Shown: positions 15,988-25,620, counted from the first letter of the stretch. The stretch: 64,000 nucleotides of DNA from Longimycelium tulufanense (GCF_014645795.1 NZ_BMMK01000010.1:39226-103225); one strand, 5' to 3'. Notes: generated by a model not told the origin, from the sequence alone. A program made the numbers and translations.

Positions 15988-18105
15988 ATGGACGAGCGGG
16001 CGCTGCGCGATCTCGCCGAGGAGCGGCTACGGGCGTTGGCCGGGCCGGACGCCCGGCTGCGCGCGGACCAGTGGACGGCGATCCACGCCCTGGTGGTGGA
16101 CCGGCGGCGGGCACTGGTCGTGCAACGCACCGGGTGGGGGAAGTCGGCGGTCTACTTCGTGGCCACCGCATTGCTGCGCGAGTTGGGCGAGGGGCCGACG
16201 GTGATCGTGTCGCCGCTGCTGGCGTTGATGCGTAACCAGGTCGAGGCGGCGGCGCGCGCCGGGGTGCACGCGGCCACGATCAACTCGGCGAACCGCGAGG
16301 AGTGGGCCGAGGTGGAGGCACGCGTCGCCGCGGGCGAGGTCGACGTGTTGCTGGTCAGCCCGGAACGGTTGAACAACCCGGACTTCCGCGACAGCGTGCT
16401 GCCGGAGCTCAGTGCGTCGGCCGGCCTCCTCGTGGTGGACGAGGCGCACTGCATCTCGGACTGGGGTCACGACTTCCGCCCGGACTACCGGCGGCTGCGC
16501 ACGCTCATCGCCGGGATGCCGACGGCGGTGCCGGTGCTGGCGACCACGGCGACGGCCAACGACAGGGTCGTCCGGGACGTGGCCGAGCAGCTCGGTCTCG
16601 GTACCCAGGAAGCGTTGGTGCTGCGGGGGCCGCTGGATCGGGAAAGCCTGCGGCTCGGTGTGGTGCGGCAGCCCGACCGGCGTCCGCTGACCGCGGAGCG
16701 GCGGCTGGCCTGGCTGGCCGAGAAACTCCACGAGCTGCCCGGCTCCGGAATCATCTACACGCTCACGGTGGCCGCGGCCGACGATGTCGCCGCCTACCTG
16801 CGGGAGCGTGGGCACGAGGTGGTTGCCTACTCGGGTCGCAGCGATCCGGCTGACCGGCAACGCGCCGAGGCCGATCTCCTTGCCAACCAGGTCAAGGCGT
16901 TGGTGGCGACCTCGGCCCTGGGAATGGGTTTCGACAAGCCCGACCTGGGTTTCGTGGTGCACCTGGGAGCGCCCTCCTCTCCCATTGCCTACTACCAGCA
17001 GATCGGACGTGCCGGGCGCGGCGTGCGGCGAGCCGAGGTGTTGTTGCTGCCAGGGCACGAGGATCGCGACATCTGGAGCTACTTCGCATCGCTGGCGTTC
17101 CCGCCGGAACCGGTCGTGCGGCAACTGCTGAACGCTTTGGCCGAGGCCGACGGCCCGGTGTCCACCGCGGCTCTGGAACCGCGGGTCGAGCTGAACCGCA
17201 CGCGGCTGGAGGTCGTGTTGAAGGTGCTCGACGTCGACGGCGCCGTGCGGCGCGTGCGCGGCGGCTGGGAGGCGACCGGGCAGCCGTGGCACTACGACGC
17301 CGAGCGATACGCGCGCGTGGGCGAGGCGCGTCGCCGCGAGCAGCAGGCGATGGTGGACTACCTGGCCACCGAGGGCTGCCGCATGGAGTTTCTGTTGCGC
17401 CAGCTGGATGATCCGCACGCCGCGCCGTGTCGACGGTGCGACAACTGCACGGGACAGCACCGTTCGACCGAGGTCGACGATGCCGAGCTGGCGGCGGCCC
17501 GGGACCAGCTGCGGCGCCCCGGTGTCGAGCTGACGCCGCGCAAGATGTGGCCGACGGGAATGGCGGCGTTGGACGTGCCGTTGTCGGGTCGGATTTCCGC
17601 GGCGGAAGCGGCAGAACCGGGCCGGGCGTTGGGTCGGCTCACCGACATCGGCTGGGGAAACCGACTGCGCGAGCTTCTCGCCGTGCAGGCTGCCGATCAG
17701 CCCGTGCCGGATGACGTGTTCGACGCGTGTGTCCAGGTGCTCACGGCGTGGAACTGGGCACAGCGGCCGGCGGGTGTGGTCGCGGTGGCCTCGCAGCGGC
17801 GACCGAAACTGGTGTCCAGCCTGGCGAAGCGGCTGGCCGCGATCGGGCGGTTGCCGTTTCTGGGCGCGGTCGGCAGCCAGGGCGAGGTTCGGTCGAACGC
17901 CAACAGCGCGCAACGGCTGGCGGGGCTGTATCACGCGCTGCACCTGCCGGAGCCGGTGGCCGGAGCGGTGCACGAGCTCGCAGGTCCGGTGCTGCTCGTG
18001 GACGACTCGGTGGACTCGGGTTGGACGATGACGGTGTCGACCCGACTCCTGCGGTTGGCGGGTGCGCCCGCGGTACTTCCGTTCGCCCTCGCCGTGACCG
18101 GGTGA
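15988..18105 (+). CDS. RecQ-type DNA helicase with C-terminal PRTase-like domain
   Basis: A 705-residue SF2 helicase. Walker A is TGWGKS, the DExH motif is VVDEAHCISDWGHDFRPDYRRL, motif III is ATTATA and motif VI is QQIGRAGRG. A RecQ zinc domain follows (C..CRRCDNC with an upstream cysteine, about residues 460-490). The last 200 residues are not RQC/HRDC; they end in a phosphoribosyltransferase-like PRPP loop, VLLVDDSVDSGWTMT. The fusion suggests helicase action linked to nucleotide or base chemistry, but this is inference. ATG 15988 is 24 bases past the tandem repeat. Confidence 0.9.
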   Translation: MDERALRDLAEERLRALAGPDARLRADQWTAIHALVVDRRRALVVQRTGWGKSAVYFVATALLRELGEGPTVIVSPLLALMRNQVEAAARAGVHAATINSANREEWAEVEARVAAGEVDVLLVSPERLNNPDFRDSVLPELSASAGLLVVDEAHCISDWGHDFRPDYRRLRTLIAGMPTAVPVLATTATANDRVVRDVAEQLGLGTQEALVLRGPLDRESLRLGVVRQPDRRPLTAERRLAWLAEKLHELPGSGIIYTLTVAAADDVAAYLRERGHEVVAYSGRSDPADRQRAEADLLANQVKALVATSALGMGFDKPDLGFVVHLGAPSSPIAYYQQIGRAGRGVRRAEVLLLPGHEDRDIWSYFASLAFPPEPVVRQLLNALAEADGPVSTAALEPRVELNRTRLEVVLKVLDVDGAVRRVRGGWEATGQPWHYDAERYARVGEARRREQQAMVDYLATEGCRMEFLLRQLDDPHAAPCRRCDNCTGQHRSTEVDDAELAAARDQLRRPGVELTPRKMWPTGMAALDVPLSGRISAAEAAEPGRALGRLTDIGWGNRLRELLAVQAADQPVPDDVFDACVQVLTAWNWAQRPAGVVAVASQRRPKLVSSLAKRLAAIGRLPFLGAVGSQGEVRSNANSAQRLAGLYHALHLPEPVAGAVHELAGPVLLVDDSVDSGWTMTVSTRLLRLAGAPAVLPFALAVTG

Positions 18106-18321
18106 CCGAAGAGCCGTCCTTTCGCCACAGCTCGGGTTCGGCCTCCTCCGAACCGGGGCGAGCAGCGAACCGGGTCGGATCCTGTGCGCGGCGCGGCAGC
18201 GGCCCGGGAAGCCACGACCTCGCCGCCGGTCGCGATCGGTCCCGCCGCTGAGGTCGTGCCGGACCGTTCAGCGCAGGAGAAAGCCACCCGCGGCCCGGGT
18301 TCCGTTGGCATCAGCCGTCCG

Positions 18322-18351
18322 GTAACTTGCGTCCCCCAACCTGTAACTTGC
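18322..18351 (+). promoter_or_regulatory. Direct repeats before the SLC13 transporter
   Basis: GTAACTTGC occurs at 18322-18330 and again at 18343-18351, an offset of exactly 21 bases or two helical turns. The inner TAACTT of the second copy fits an actinobacterial -10 hexamer about 35 bases before the GTG. This looks like a promoter with a tandem regulator site. Confidence 0.5.
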
Positions 18352-18383
18352 ATCACACCACGCGGTGGGACTGGGGAGGCGCG

Positions 18384-19955
18384 GTGGCCGACGGCACGGT
18401 GTCCGAGCAACGAGACTCGACGAGCACACTGGCCGAACCGGTCCGAGCATCGATGCGTGCTCGTGTCGGCGTCGGGCTGGGGCCGTTGCTCGCTGTCGCG
18501 ACCTATCTCCTGCTACCGGCCGACTCCGATGGTCTCACCCCCGAGGGCCGCGCGGTGGCTGCGGTCGGCGTGCTGATGGCGGTGTGGTGGGTCTGCGAGT
18601 CCTTGCCCCTGGCCGCAACCGCGCTGCTGCCCATCGTCTGCTTTCCGCTCCTGGGCGTCAGCACGGTCCGCGAGGCGACCACGCCCTACGCCAACGACAT
18701 CATCTTCCTGTTGATGGGCGGGATGATTCTCGGTTTGGCGATGCAGCGATGGAACCTGCACCGACGGATCGCCCTGCGCACCATTCTGACCGTCGGAACC
18801 AGCCCCATCTACGTCATCGGCGGTTTCATGGCTGCCACCGGATTCCTGTCCATGTGGGTCAGCAACACGGCGACAACCCTGATGATGCTGCCGATCGCGT
18901 TGTCCTTGATCACGACCGTGTTCCAACACTTTCGGAGCACCGAGAACGGGTACGGCGACAGCAACCCGGTCGACGACAGGGACGGCCGCACGTTCGCCGT
19001 CTGCCTGGTGCTCTCGATCGCCTACGCCGCAAGCATTGGCTCACTGGGCACCCTGATCGGGACACCACCGAACGCCATCATGGCCGCGTTCCTCAACGAC
19101 AACCACGGCATCTCCATCGGGTTCGGACAGTGGATGGCGATGGGTGTGCCGTTGGCGGTCGTGTTCCTCGTGGTGGCTTGGTTCATGCTGACCAGGGTCA
19201 TCTTCCGGATCAAGCTGCCCAGCATCCCCGGCGGGAGGGCACTGTTCCAGCGGGAGTTGCGTGAACTGGGACCACTGAGCCGCGGTGAGCGCACGGTGCT
19301 GGTCGTGTTCGCCTGCACCGCGGCGGCGTGGGTCCTCCGGGAACCGATCACAAACTGGGGCTGGTTGACCAGTCATGCCCCCGGCATCGGCAACCTTTCC
19401 GACACCGGGATCGCGATCGCGGCAGCGCTGGCGTTGTTCTTCATCCCCGTCGATGCCCGGCGCGGTGTCTTCGCGATGGACTGGGCGACCGCGGTCAGGC
19501 TGCCGTGGGGAATGCTGCTGCTCTTCGGCGGCGGCCTGTCCCTCGCCGCCGGCATCAGGTCCAGCGGCTTGGACAAATGGATCGGGGCACAGGCGACGGC
19601 GCTCGGTGACGCGCCCACCGTGGTGCTGGTGCTCGTGGTCATCGCGGCCGTCCTGCTGCTGACGGAGGTCACGAGCAACACCGCAACCGCCACGACGTTC
19701 CTGCCCATCCTGGCCGCAGCCGCCATCGGGACGGGCAGCGACGTCCTGCTGTTGGTGGTGCCCGCGACGCTGGCGGCCTCGTGTGCGTTCATGCTGCCGA
19801 TGGCGACAGCACCGAACGCCCTGGCGTTCGGCTCGGGTTACGTGACGATGCCCCAGATGGTGCGCGCCGGCTGGTGGCTGAACCTGGTGGCGATCGTGCT
19901 GATCCAACTCACGATCTACGCCCTGGGCACGTGGACGCTGGGAATCCGTCTGTAG
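18384..19955 (+). CDS. SLC13/DASS family anion symporter
   Basis: Integral membrane transporter of 523 residues with about 11-12 hydrophobic helices. Two SNT motifs, WVSNTATTLMMLP and VTSNTATATTFLP, mark the inverted halves of the divalent anion:sodium symporter family, which carry dicarboxylates, citrate or sulfate. GTG 18384 follows GGGGAGG by 4 nt. The 278-base gap upstream holds the GTAACTTGC repeats. In M. tuberculosis the dctA dicarboxylate transporter occupies a different place in this backbone, so this is not its positional equivalent. Confidence 0.92.
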   Translation: MADGTVSEQRDSTSTLAEPVRASMRARVGVGLGPLLAVATYLLLPADSDGLTPEGRAVAAVGVLMAVWWVCESLPLAATALLPIVCFPLLGVSTVREATTPYANDIIFLLMGGMILGLAMQRWNLHRRIALRTILTVGTSPIYVIGGFMAATGFLSMWVSNTATTLMMLPIALSLITTVFQHFRSTENGYGDSNPVDDRDGRTFAVCLVLSIAYAASIGSLGTLIGTPPNAIMAAFLNDNHGISIGFGQWMAMGVPLAVVFLVVAWFMLTRVIFRIKLPSIPGGRALFQRELRELGPLSRGERTVLVVFACTAAAWVLREPITNWGWLTSHAPGIGNLSDTGIAIAAALALFFIPVDARRGVFAMDWATAVRLPWGMLLLFGGGLSLAAGIRSSGLDKWIGAQATALGDAPTVVLVLVVIAAVLLLTEVTSNTATATTFLPILAAAAIGTGSDVLLLVVPATLAASCAFMLPMATAPNALAFGSGYVTMPQMVRAGWWLNLVAIVLIQLTIYALGTWTLGIRL

Positions 19956-20079
19956 AACAGTGCGCTCTGGAACGAGCTGGGGCGGCAACCGATTTCGAGC
20001 CGAACCGCCCAACGACGGGGAGCGGCCGCGGGCACGTCCCGTCGGCTGCGGCCCTGTTTGGGCGGTTTCCGACACGTGG

Positions 20080-20697
20080 TCAGACCTCGGGTGGGTCGAG
20101 TGCGACCTGGTGCGCCAGCCGCAGCCGCTGCGGCTCGAGGTCGGGTCGCGGGTACACGACCCTGGTCATGGCCTCGCCCGAAAACATGTGCACCATCGAG
20201 TACAGCGTCACCTCGCGGGCCGGTGGGGGGATCTGGTCGAGCAGCCCGGCCTGTTCGGCGCTGGCGTAGATACCGTCGTAGAAGCGGGCGATGGGTTCTC
20301 TTATCCGGTCCAGTAGCTCCGCGTCGGTCCGTGCGGCGATCATCAGCTCGCGCCAGACATCCGTCAGCGGGGAGGACGCCGCCTCACGGAGGAACTCCAA
20401 CGCGGCCAACAGTGGATCCGCCTCGCGGGTCAGCCTGTCGACGGCTGAACCGAACAGGTCCAGCAGCCGCCGGCTCACCTCGTCGGCGGAAGCGGCGATG
20501 AGCGCGAGACGCGAGTCGAACTGGCGGAACATCGCGCCCGCGGACAGCCCGGCCCGCACGCAGACCGCCTGCACGGTCGTTCGGTAGTAGCCGACCTCCA
20601 CGATCGTCTCGATCGTCGCGTCCAGCAGCCGCGCCACGGTCGTCTCCCGACGCTCCTGCTGGCTCCGGCGCGGGGGTCGGCGATCGGTGTCCGTCAC
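20080..20697 (-). CDS. TetR family regulator next to the lipase
   Basis: A 205-residue TetR repressor. The helix-turn-helix lies at about residues 20-65 (ATIETIVEVGYYRTTVQAVC then a GLSAGAMFRQFDSR recognition helix). The C-terminal part resembles the TetR_C tails of lipid and xenobiotic regulators. GTG 20697 (MTDTDRRPPRRS) is preferred; the upstream frame is not family-like. Divergent from the lipase across a region with an inverted repeat, so the lipase is the likely target. Confidence 0.9.
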   Translation of the reverse strand: MTDTDRRPPRRSQQERRETTVARLLDATIETIVEVGYYRTTVQAVCVRAGLSAGAMFRQFDSRLALIAASADEVSRRLLDLFGSAVDRLTREADPLLAALEFLREAASSPLTDVWRELMIAARTDAELLDRIREPIARFYDGIYASAEQAGLLDQIPPPAREVTLYSMVHMFSGEAMTRVVYPRPDLEPQRLRLAHQVALDPPEV

Positions 20698-20845
20698 GGG
20701 ACCCCATTGTCGTCGACCGCTCGCCGGCCCAGCACGTTCGGGCCGGCCCTCGTGGTCGACATCCTCCCCACGGCCCAGCACGGGGTCCTCCCGGTCGGCG
20801 TTCGGATGAAGGGGGTTGACGCGGACACCCCAACCCGCCCAACTT

Positions 20846-20865
20846 AGAGAGCAAGCGCTTCCTAT
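20846..20865. promoter_or_regulatory. Inverted repeat in the TetR-lipase intergenic region
   Basis: GAGAGCAAGC (20846-20855) and GCTTCCTATC (20856-20865) match in 8 of 10 positions around an AAGCGCTT centre. The right arm overlaps TATCTT (20862-20867), a plausible -10 for the lipase. This is the expected shape and place for the divergent TetR operator. Confidence 0.6.
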
Positions 20866-20939
20866 CTTAGTGGGCGGCGCTGCCCTGTCCCCGATCCCCT
20901 GTCTCGATCAACCCGTCCCCGAACGAAACGAGGAGTGCC

Positions 20940-21965
20940 ATGCGCACACAGGTGGGCACCGTCGCCCACTGGCGAAAGCGATTAGGTGGAGCACTTGCCG
21001 TCGTGGTCGCCCTGGCCGCCGTGACGGTGCTGGACACCCGTCCCGCCGCGGCCGACCCGCCGGGTCCCCCGCTCCAGACCCCGGTGGCCGAGCTCGACAA
21101 GGCGGTGCACTGCGACGAGAGCATCGACCGTCCCGGCCGGACCCCGGTCCTGTTCATCCCGGGAAGTTCGGTCAAGGGCAACGAGAACTTCGCCTGGAAC
21201 TTCATGGTGGCGTTGAAGAAGGAGGGCCACCCTGTCTGCTGGGTGAACTACCCGCACCGCGGCTGGCGGGACCTGCAGGTCACCTCGGAGTACGTGGTGC
21301 ACGCGATTCGCACGGTCCACGAGCGGGCCGGGCGCAAGATCGCGACCGTCGGGCACAGCCAGGGTGGCCTGCACGGCGCCTGGGTGCAGCGGTTCTGGCC
21401 CGACCTGCCGTCCAGGGTGACCGACGTGATCAGCCTCGGTTCCCCGTTCCAGGGCAGCAAGCTGGCCAACCTGTGCAACCTGTCCGGCGCGGCCCTCGTG
21501 GGCTGCCCGCAGTCGTTCTGGCAGTACCGGTGGCATTCGAACTGGTCCCGGGCCCTGGTCGCCAAGCCGGTGCCGGACGGGCCGGCGTTCACCTCGATCT
21601 ACACCCTCACCGACCAGTTCGCCATCCCGGGCAGGGAATCCAGCTTCCTTCCCGGTGCGCGGCACGTTGGGGTCCAGGAAATCTGCCCGGCCCGGCCGCT
21701 GCCCGAACATCTCATGCTCGCGGTGGATGCCGTGGCCTACGCGCTGACCCTGGACGCCCTGTCCCACGACGGGCCCGCCGATCCGGCACGTGTCCCCAGG
21801 TCGGTCTGCAACCGCCTGCTCATGCCACTCGATGTGGTGGAGGCCCTGAAAACGTTGCCCAACATGGCACTCGAGGCCATCTTCCACGCCGTCCCGGATG
21901 CGGCCAACATGCTGACCGGCTGGGTCCGTGAGGAGCCACCGGTTCGCGACTACGCGAAGAACTGA
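20940..21965 (+). CDS. Secreted lipase (alpha/beta hydrolase)
   Basis: Extracellular triacylglycerol-lipase-like enzyme of 341 residues. It opens with a Sec signal peptide (basic head, hydrophobic core, cleavage after about RPAAA). PVLFIPGSSVKG marks the oxyanion region and GHSQGG near residue 140 holds the nucleophile serine, as in the lipase B-like secreted lipases. Even-numbered cysteines suggest disulfides. AGGAG lies 4 nt before the ATG. A strong terminator follows. Confidence 0.9.
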   Translation: MRTQVGTVAHWRKRLGGALAVVVALAAVTVLDTRPAAADPPGPPLQTPVAELDKAVHCDESIDRPGRTPVLFIPGSSVKGNENFAWNFMVALKKEGHPVCWVNYPHRGWRDLQVTSEYVVHAIRTVHERAGRKIATVGHSQGGLHGAWVQRFWPDLPSRVTDVISLGSPFQGSKLANLCNLSGAALVGCPQSFWQYRWHSNWSRALVAKPVPDGPAFTSIYTLTDQFAIPGRESSFLPGARHVGVQEICPARPLPEHLMLAVDAVAYALTLDALSHDGPADPARVPRSVCNRLLMPLDVVEALKTLPNMALEAIFHAVPDAANMLTGWVREEPPVRDYAKN

Positions 21966-22011
21966 CGACACCCAAGGGTCATCGCGCCGCCGCACAGTTC
22001 GTGATGACGTG

Positions 22012-22046
22012 CCGGCCCGGCGCCCACGAGGAACCGGGCCGGTTTT
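22012..22046 (+). terminator. Terminator of the lipase gene
   Basis: CCGGCCCGG (22012-22020) pairs perfectly with CCGGGCCGG (22034-22042), followed at once by TTTT. A classic intrinsic terminator 47 bases past the lipase stop. Confidence 0.85.
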
Positions 22047-22094
22047 CCACACCACACAAGGAGAAACCAGGTCGACGTCCGCCCACTGAGGCTC

Positions 22095-22115
22095 GTGGCG
22101 GCGGCACGCCGCCAC
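22095..22115 (-). terminator. Hairpin downstream of proB
   Basis: GTGGCGGCG (22095-22103) and CGCCGCCAC (22107-22115) form a perfect 9-bp stem with a 3-base loop about 40 bases past the proB stop. No T-tract follows on the minus strand. Confidence 0.6.
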
Positions 22116-22152
22116 CACGCCTACCGCACGTGGTTCCGCCAGCGATGTGCGT

Positions 22153-23280
22153 TCAGCGCAAGGGAACGAGGTCGTCGGCGTGCACGACCTCGCGCCGCTG
22201 TTCGGCGGGAAGCTGGTGGCTGGAGAGCCCGATCAACATCGGCAGCTCGGCCGAGTCGAACGCAACGACACCCCGCGCGACCACACGACCCGCGGGGTCC
22301 AACAACTCGACGACATCACCGGCGTCGAAGTCCCCTTCCACGCCGGTGATGCCGGCCGCCAGCAGGGAACGCCGGCGCCCCACCACCGCGGCGACCGCAC
22401 CATCGTCCAGGTAGAGCCGGCCGCTGGCATCGGCGGCGTGACCGAGCCAGAACCTGCGAGCGGACAGCCGTGGCCCGGTGACGGCGAACGCGGTGCCGAC
22501 CTCCGCCGGCCCCAGCGCCTGTACCGCCTGCCCCGCGGACGCCAGCAGGACCGGAATGCCCGCCGACGCGGCGAGGCGGGCGGCGGCGAGCTTGGACGCC
22601 ATCCCACCCGTTCCCACCCCGGACGCGCCGGCGGCCCCGGCCCGGACACCGTCGACATCGGACGGTCCGTTGACCTCGGCGATGCGCTTGGCCCCGGCAC
22701 GGCGCGGATCACCGTCGTAAAGAGCGTCCACATCGGACAGGAGAACGAGGGCGTCCGCGCCGACCAGGTGGGCCACCAGAGCGGCCAACCGGTCGTTGTC
22801 GCCGAACCGGATCTCCTCGGTGGCCACGGTGTCGTTCTCGTTGACCACCGGAACGGTGCCCAGCGCCAGCAACCGCGAGAACGTGCGCTGCGCGTTGCGG
22901 TAGTGCGCGCGCCGCCACACGTCATCCGCGGTGAGCAGCACCTGGCCGACGGTGAGCTGGTAGCGGGAGAAGGACGCGGCGTAGGCGTGGGCGAGCTGGA
23001 GCTGCCCCACCGACGCCGCCGCCTGCTGGCTGGCCAGGTCCCGGGGCCGGCGACGAATCCCCAACGGTGCCAACCCGGCGGCGATCGCGCCCGAGGACAC
23101 CAGCACCACCTGGCCACCGGCCGCCACCCGGCCGGCCACCGCGTCCACCAACGCGTCCAGCCGCGCCGAGTCCAGCCCCCCCGCCGCGGTGGTCAGGGAC
23201 GACGAGCCGACCTTGACCACCACGCGACCCGCGGCCGCCACCGCCCGTCGCGTCGCCGAACGCGCGCCCACGGCCGTCAC
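22153..23280 (-). CDS. proB: Glutamate 5-kinase
   Basis: First enzyme of proline synthesis, phosphorylating glutamate. The 375 residues show the amino acid kinase domain ([42 protein letters not shown]) and a C-terminal PUA domain with [20 protein letters not shown] 23280 has GAGGAG 5 nt upstream and sits 2 bases beyond the obg stop. In the rplU-rpmA-obg-proB order shared with mycobacteria. Confidence 0.95.
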   Translation of the reverse strand: MTAVGARSATRRAVAAAGRVVVKVGSSSLTTAAGGLDSARLDALVDAVAGRVAAGGQVVLVSSGAIAAGLAPLGIRRRPRDLASQQAAASVGQLQLAHAYAASFSRYQLTVGQVLLTADDVWRRAHYRNAQRTFSRLLALGTVPVVNENDTVATEEIRFGDNDRLAALVAHLVGADALVLLSDVDALYDGDPRRAGAKRIAEVNGPSDVDGVRAGAAGASGVGTGGMASKLAAARLAASAGIPVLLASAGQAVQALGPAEVGTAFAVTGPRLSARRFWLGHAADASGRLYLDDGAVAAVVGRRRSLLAAGITGVEGDFDAGDVVELLDPAGRVVARGVVAFDSAELPMLIGLSSHQLPAEQRREVVHADDLVPLR

Positions 23281-23282
23281 GC

Positions 23283-24764
23283 CTACTCCTCGGTCGTCCC
23301 GGGGCCGCCGCCGTCCTCGACGTCGTCCATGTCCTCGTCGCCCAGCACGCCGCGCCGGGCCCGCCTGGCCGCCTTCCGCTCCGCCGCGGTGCGCCGATCG
23401 CTGCGCTCCAGGCGCGGGTCGGTGCCCCGGCCGGCCATCACCCGCGCAACACCCGCGGGAGTCGAGGGTTCCCAGTCGAAGGTCATCGCACCGATGGTGA
23501 CCGGGCAACCCGGCACCGCACCGCGGTTGGCCAGCTCGTCCTCGACGCCCAGCCGGGCCAGCCGGTCGGCCAAAAACCCCACGGCCTCGTCGTTGTCGAA
23601 GTTGGTCTGCCGAACCCAGCGCTCGGGCCGCTCGCCGCGCACCACGAACCCGCCCGGCCGCTCCGGGTCCGGCTCCACGGTGAAACCGGCGTCGTCAACG
23701 GCCTTCGGCCGCAACACCACCCGGGTGGGCTCGACGGTCGGCCGCGCCGCCCGGTACTCCGAGACGATGCCGGCCAACGCGAAGGACAGCTCCCGCAGAC
23801 CCTCCCGGCTCGCGGTCGACACCTCGAACACTGGCAGCCCGCGTGCCTCGAAGTCCGGCCGCACCAGTTCGGCCAGCTCCCGCGCCTCGGGGACGTCGAT
23901 CTTGTTCAGCACGACCACCCGCGGCCGCTCCGCCAGGTCCGCGCCCAGTGACGGGGTGTACTTGGCCAGCTCCGCTTCCAAAGCGTCCACATCGGACAGC
24001 GGGTCGCGGCCGGGCTCATAGGTGGCGCAGTCCACCACGTGCACCAGCACTGCGCAGCGCTCGATGTGCCGCAGGAAGTCCAGTCCCAGGCCACGGCCCT
24101 GGCTCGCGCCCGGGATCAGTCCCGGCACGTCGGCGACGGTGTACACCGTCTCCCCGGCGGTGACCACCCCGAGGTTGGGCACCAGCGTGGTGAACGGGTA
24201 GTCGGCGATCTTCGGCCGAGCCGCGGACAGCACGGCGATCAGCGACGACTTGCCGGCCGACGGGAAGCCGACCAACCCGACGTCGGCCACCGACTTCAGC
24301 TCCAGCACCAGATCCCGGGTCTCGCCCGGCTCGCCGAGCAACGCGAAGCCCGGTGCCTTGCGCGCCTTGGACGCCAACGCGGCGTTGCCCAGCCCGCCCC
24401 GGCCACCACGCGCCGCGACGAACCGGGTACCGGGGCCGACCAGGTCGGCGAGCACCTCGCCGTCGGTGCCCAGCACGACGGTGCCGTCCGGGACACGTAG
24501 CTCCAGGTCCTCGCCGGTGGCGCCGTCCCGCAGGCTGCCCTGGCCCTGGCGGCCGTTGCTCGCCCTGGCGTGCGGGCGGTAGTGGAAGTCCAGCAGGGTG
24601 TGCACGCTCGGGTCGACGACGAGCACGACGTCGCCGCCGCGACCCCCGTTCCCGCCGTCCGGGCCGCCCAGCGGCTTGAACTTCTCCCGGTGCACGGAGG
24701 CGCAGCCGTTCCCGCCATCACCCGCGGCAACGTGGATCACCACGCGGTCGACGAACCGCGACAC
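23283..24764 (-). CDS. obg: Obg/CgtA GTPase
   Basis: Essential ribosome-associated GTPase linked to 50S maturation and stress control. The glycine-rich Obg domain occupies about the first 158 residues ([19 protein letters not shown]). The G domain has the P-loop [13 protein letters not shown] and NKID. An OCT domain ([23 protein letters not shown]) follows, and then an actinobacterial charged tail ending in Asp/Glu/Gly residues. GTG 24764 has GGGAGG 6 nt upstream. Length 493 residues is typical for actinobacteria. Confidence 0.96.
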   Translation of the reverse strand: MSRFVDRVVIHVAAGDGGNGCASVHREKFKPLGGPDGGNGGRGGDVVLVVDPSVHTLLDFHYRPHARASNGRQGQGSLRDGATGEDLELRVPDGTVVLGTDGEVLADLVGPGTRFVAARGGRGGLGNAALASKARKAPGFALLGEPGETRDLVLELKSVADVGLVGFPSAGKSSLIAVLSAARPKIADYPFTTLVPNLGVVTAGETVYTVADVPGLIPGASQGRGLGLDFLRHIERCAVLVHVVDCATYEPGRDPLSDVDALEAELAKYTPSLGADLAERPRVVVLNKIDVPEARELAELVRPDFEARGLPVFEVSTASREGLRELSFALAGIVSEYRAARPTVEPTRVVLRPKAVDDAGFTVEPDPERPGGFVVRGERPERWVRQTNFDNDEAVGFLADRLARLGVEDELANRGAVPGCPVTIGAMTFDWEPSTPAGVARVMAGRGTDPRLERSDRRTAAERKAARRARRGVLGDEDMDDVEDGGGPGTTEE

Positions 24765-24806
24765 GGCGATCCTCCCTTCATGATCCAGCAGGGACACTCG
24801 CCCCCG

Positions 24807-24857
24807 AAAAAGCGCGGCGAGGGGCGGGCCGGTAGCTATCCGGACCCGCCCCTCGCC
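24807..24857 (-). terminator. Intrinsic terminator between rpmA and obg
   Basis: GGCGAGGGGCGGG (24816-24828) and CCCGCCCCTCGCC (24845-24857) are perfectly complementary over 13 bases, and CCGG sequences inside the loop can extend the stem. Read on the minus strand the stem is followed by GCGC then TTTTT (24811-24807). It lies inside the operon, so it probably lets only part of transcription continue from rpmA into obg-proB. Confidence 0.88.
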
Positions 24858-24886
24858 GGGGTCGCTCTGACGTCTCGGGCGGGCGC

Positions 24887-25144
24887 TCAGGCCCCGACCG
24901 GGACGATGTTCACGGTCTTGCGGCCACGCCTGACGCCGAACGCGACCGTGCCCGCGGACAGGGCGAACAGCGTGTCATCGCCGCCGCGGCCGACGTTCTC
25001 ACCCGGGTGGAACTTGGTGCCCCGCTGCCGGACCAGGATCTCGCCGGCCTTGACGACCTGACCGCCGAAGCGCTTGACGCCAAGCCGCTTGGCGTTGGAG
25101 TCACGGCCGTTGCGGGAGCTGGACGCGCCCTTCTTGTGTGCCAT
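24887..25144 (-). CDS. rpmA: 50S ribosomal protein L27
   Basis: Full-length 85-residue bL27. It starts [15 protein letters not shown], the conserved N-terminal tail that reaches the peptidyl transferase centre, with no Firmicute-type cleavable extension. [12 protein letters not shown]-like sequence and the VNIVPV end are typical. It starts 14 bases after the rplU stop. Confidence 0.97.
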   Translation of the reverse strand: MAHKKGASSSRNGRDSNAKRLGVKRFGGQVVKAGEILVRQRGTKFHPGENVGRGGDDTLFALSAGTVAFGVRRGRKTVNIVPVGA

Positions 25145-25158
25145 GGCTGGTCAGATCC

Positions 25159-25467
25159 TCACTTGGTGATGCCGGTGACCTCGACGCGGGTCAGGGGCTG
25201 ACGGTGACCCTGCCGCTTGTGGTAGCCGGTCTTGTTCTTGAACTTGTGGATGCGGATCTTCGGGCCCTTGGCGTGCTCGACGACCTTGCCGGTCACCGAG
25301 ACCCTGCCCAGGGCCGCCGCGTCCGCGATGACCTCGGAGCCGTCGACAACGAGCAGCGCGGGGAAGGTGACCTCCGTGCCCGGCTCGCCGTCGAGCTTCT
25401 CGACCTGGACGACGTCTCCGACAGCAACCTTGTACTGCTTGCCGCCCGTCTTCACGATGGCGTACAT
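25159..25467 (-). CDS. rplU: 50S ribosomal protein L21
   Basis: bL21, 102 residues from ATG 25467 ([14 protein letters not shown]), ending with the [16 protein letters not shown] signature. The longer frame to 25560 would run through the leader and is rejected. First gene of the rplU-rpmA-obg-proB unit behind a good promoter and a 5' hairpin. Confidence 0.97.
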   Translation of the reverse strand: MYAIVKTGGKQYKVAVGDVVQVEKLDGEPGTEVTFPALLVVDGSEVIADAAALGRVSVTGKVVEHAKGPKIRIHKFKNKTGYHKRQGHRQPLTRVEVTGITK

Positions 25468-25563
25468 CGGTCCGGAAGTCTCCTGCTGCTCGGCGTTGCT
25501 GCGGTGATCGTTGCGATCGACGCGCGCGCATCGGACATCCCGGTTTCGCGCGGCGCACAACGC

Positions 25564-25583
25564 GGCCCGCTGAACAGCGGGCC
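25564..25583 (-). promoter_or_regulatory. Hairpin at the 5' end of the rplU leader
   Basis: Perfect 8-bp stem, GGCCCGCT (25564-25571) with AGCGGGCC (25576-25583), closing a 4-base loop. It would begin within a base or two of the predicted transcription start and lie about 100 bases before the rplU ATG. It may protect the 5' end or be part of an autoregulatory L21 leader. Confidence 0.5.
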
Positions 25584-25590
25584 GACCAAC

Positions 25591-25620
25591 AGGTTACGGG
25601 GCGGCCCACAACGGGGTCAA
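25591..25620 (-). promoter_or_regulatory. Promoter of the rplU-rpmA-obg-proB operon
   Basis: On the minus strand TTGACC (25620-25615) and TAACCT (25596-25591) are separated by 18 bases, a close match to the housekeeping sigma consensus in actinobacteria. The predicted start is near 25584. Confidence 0.75.
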
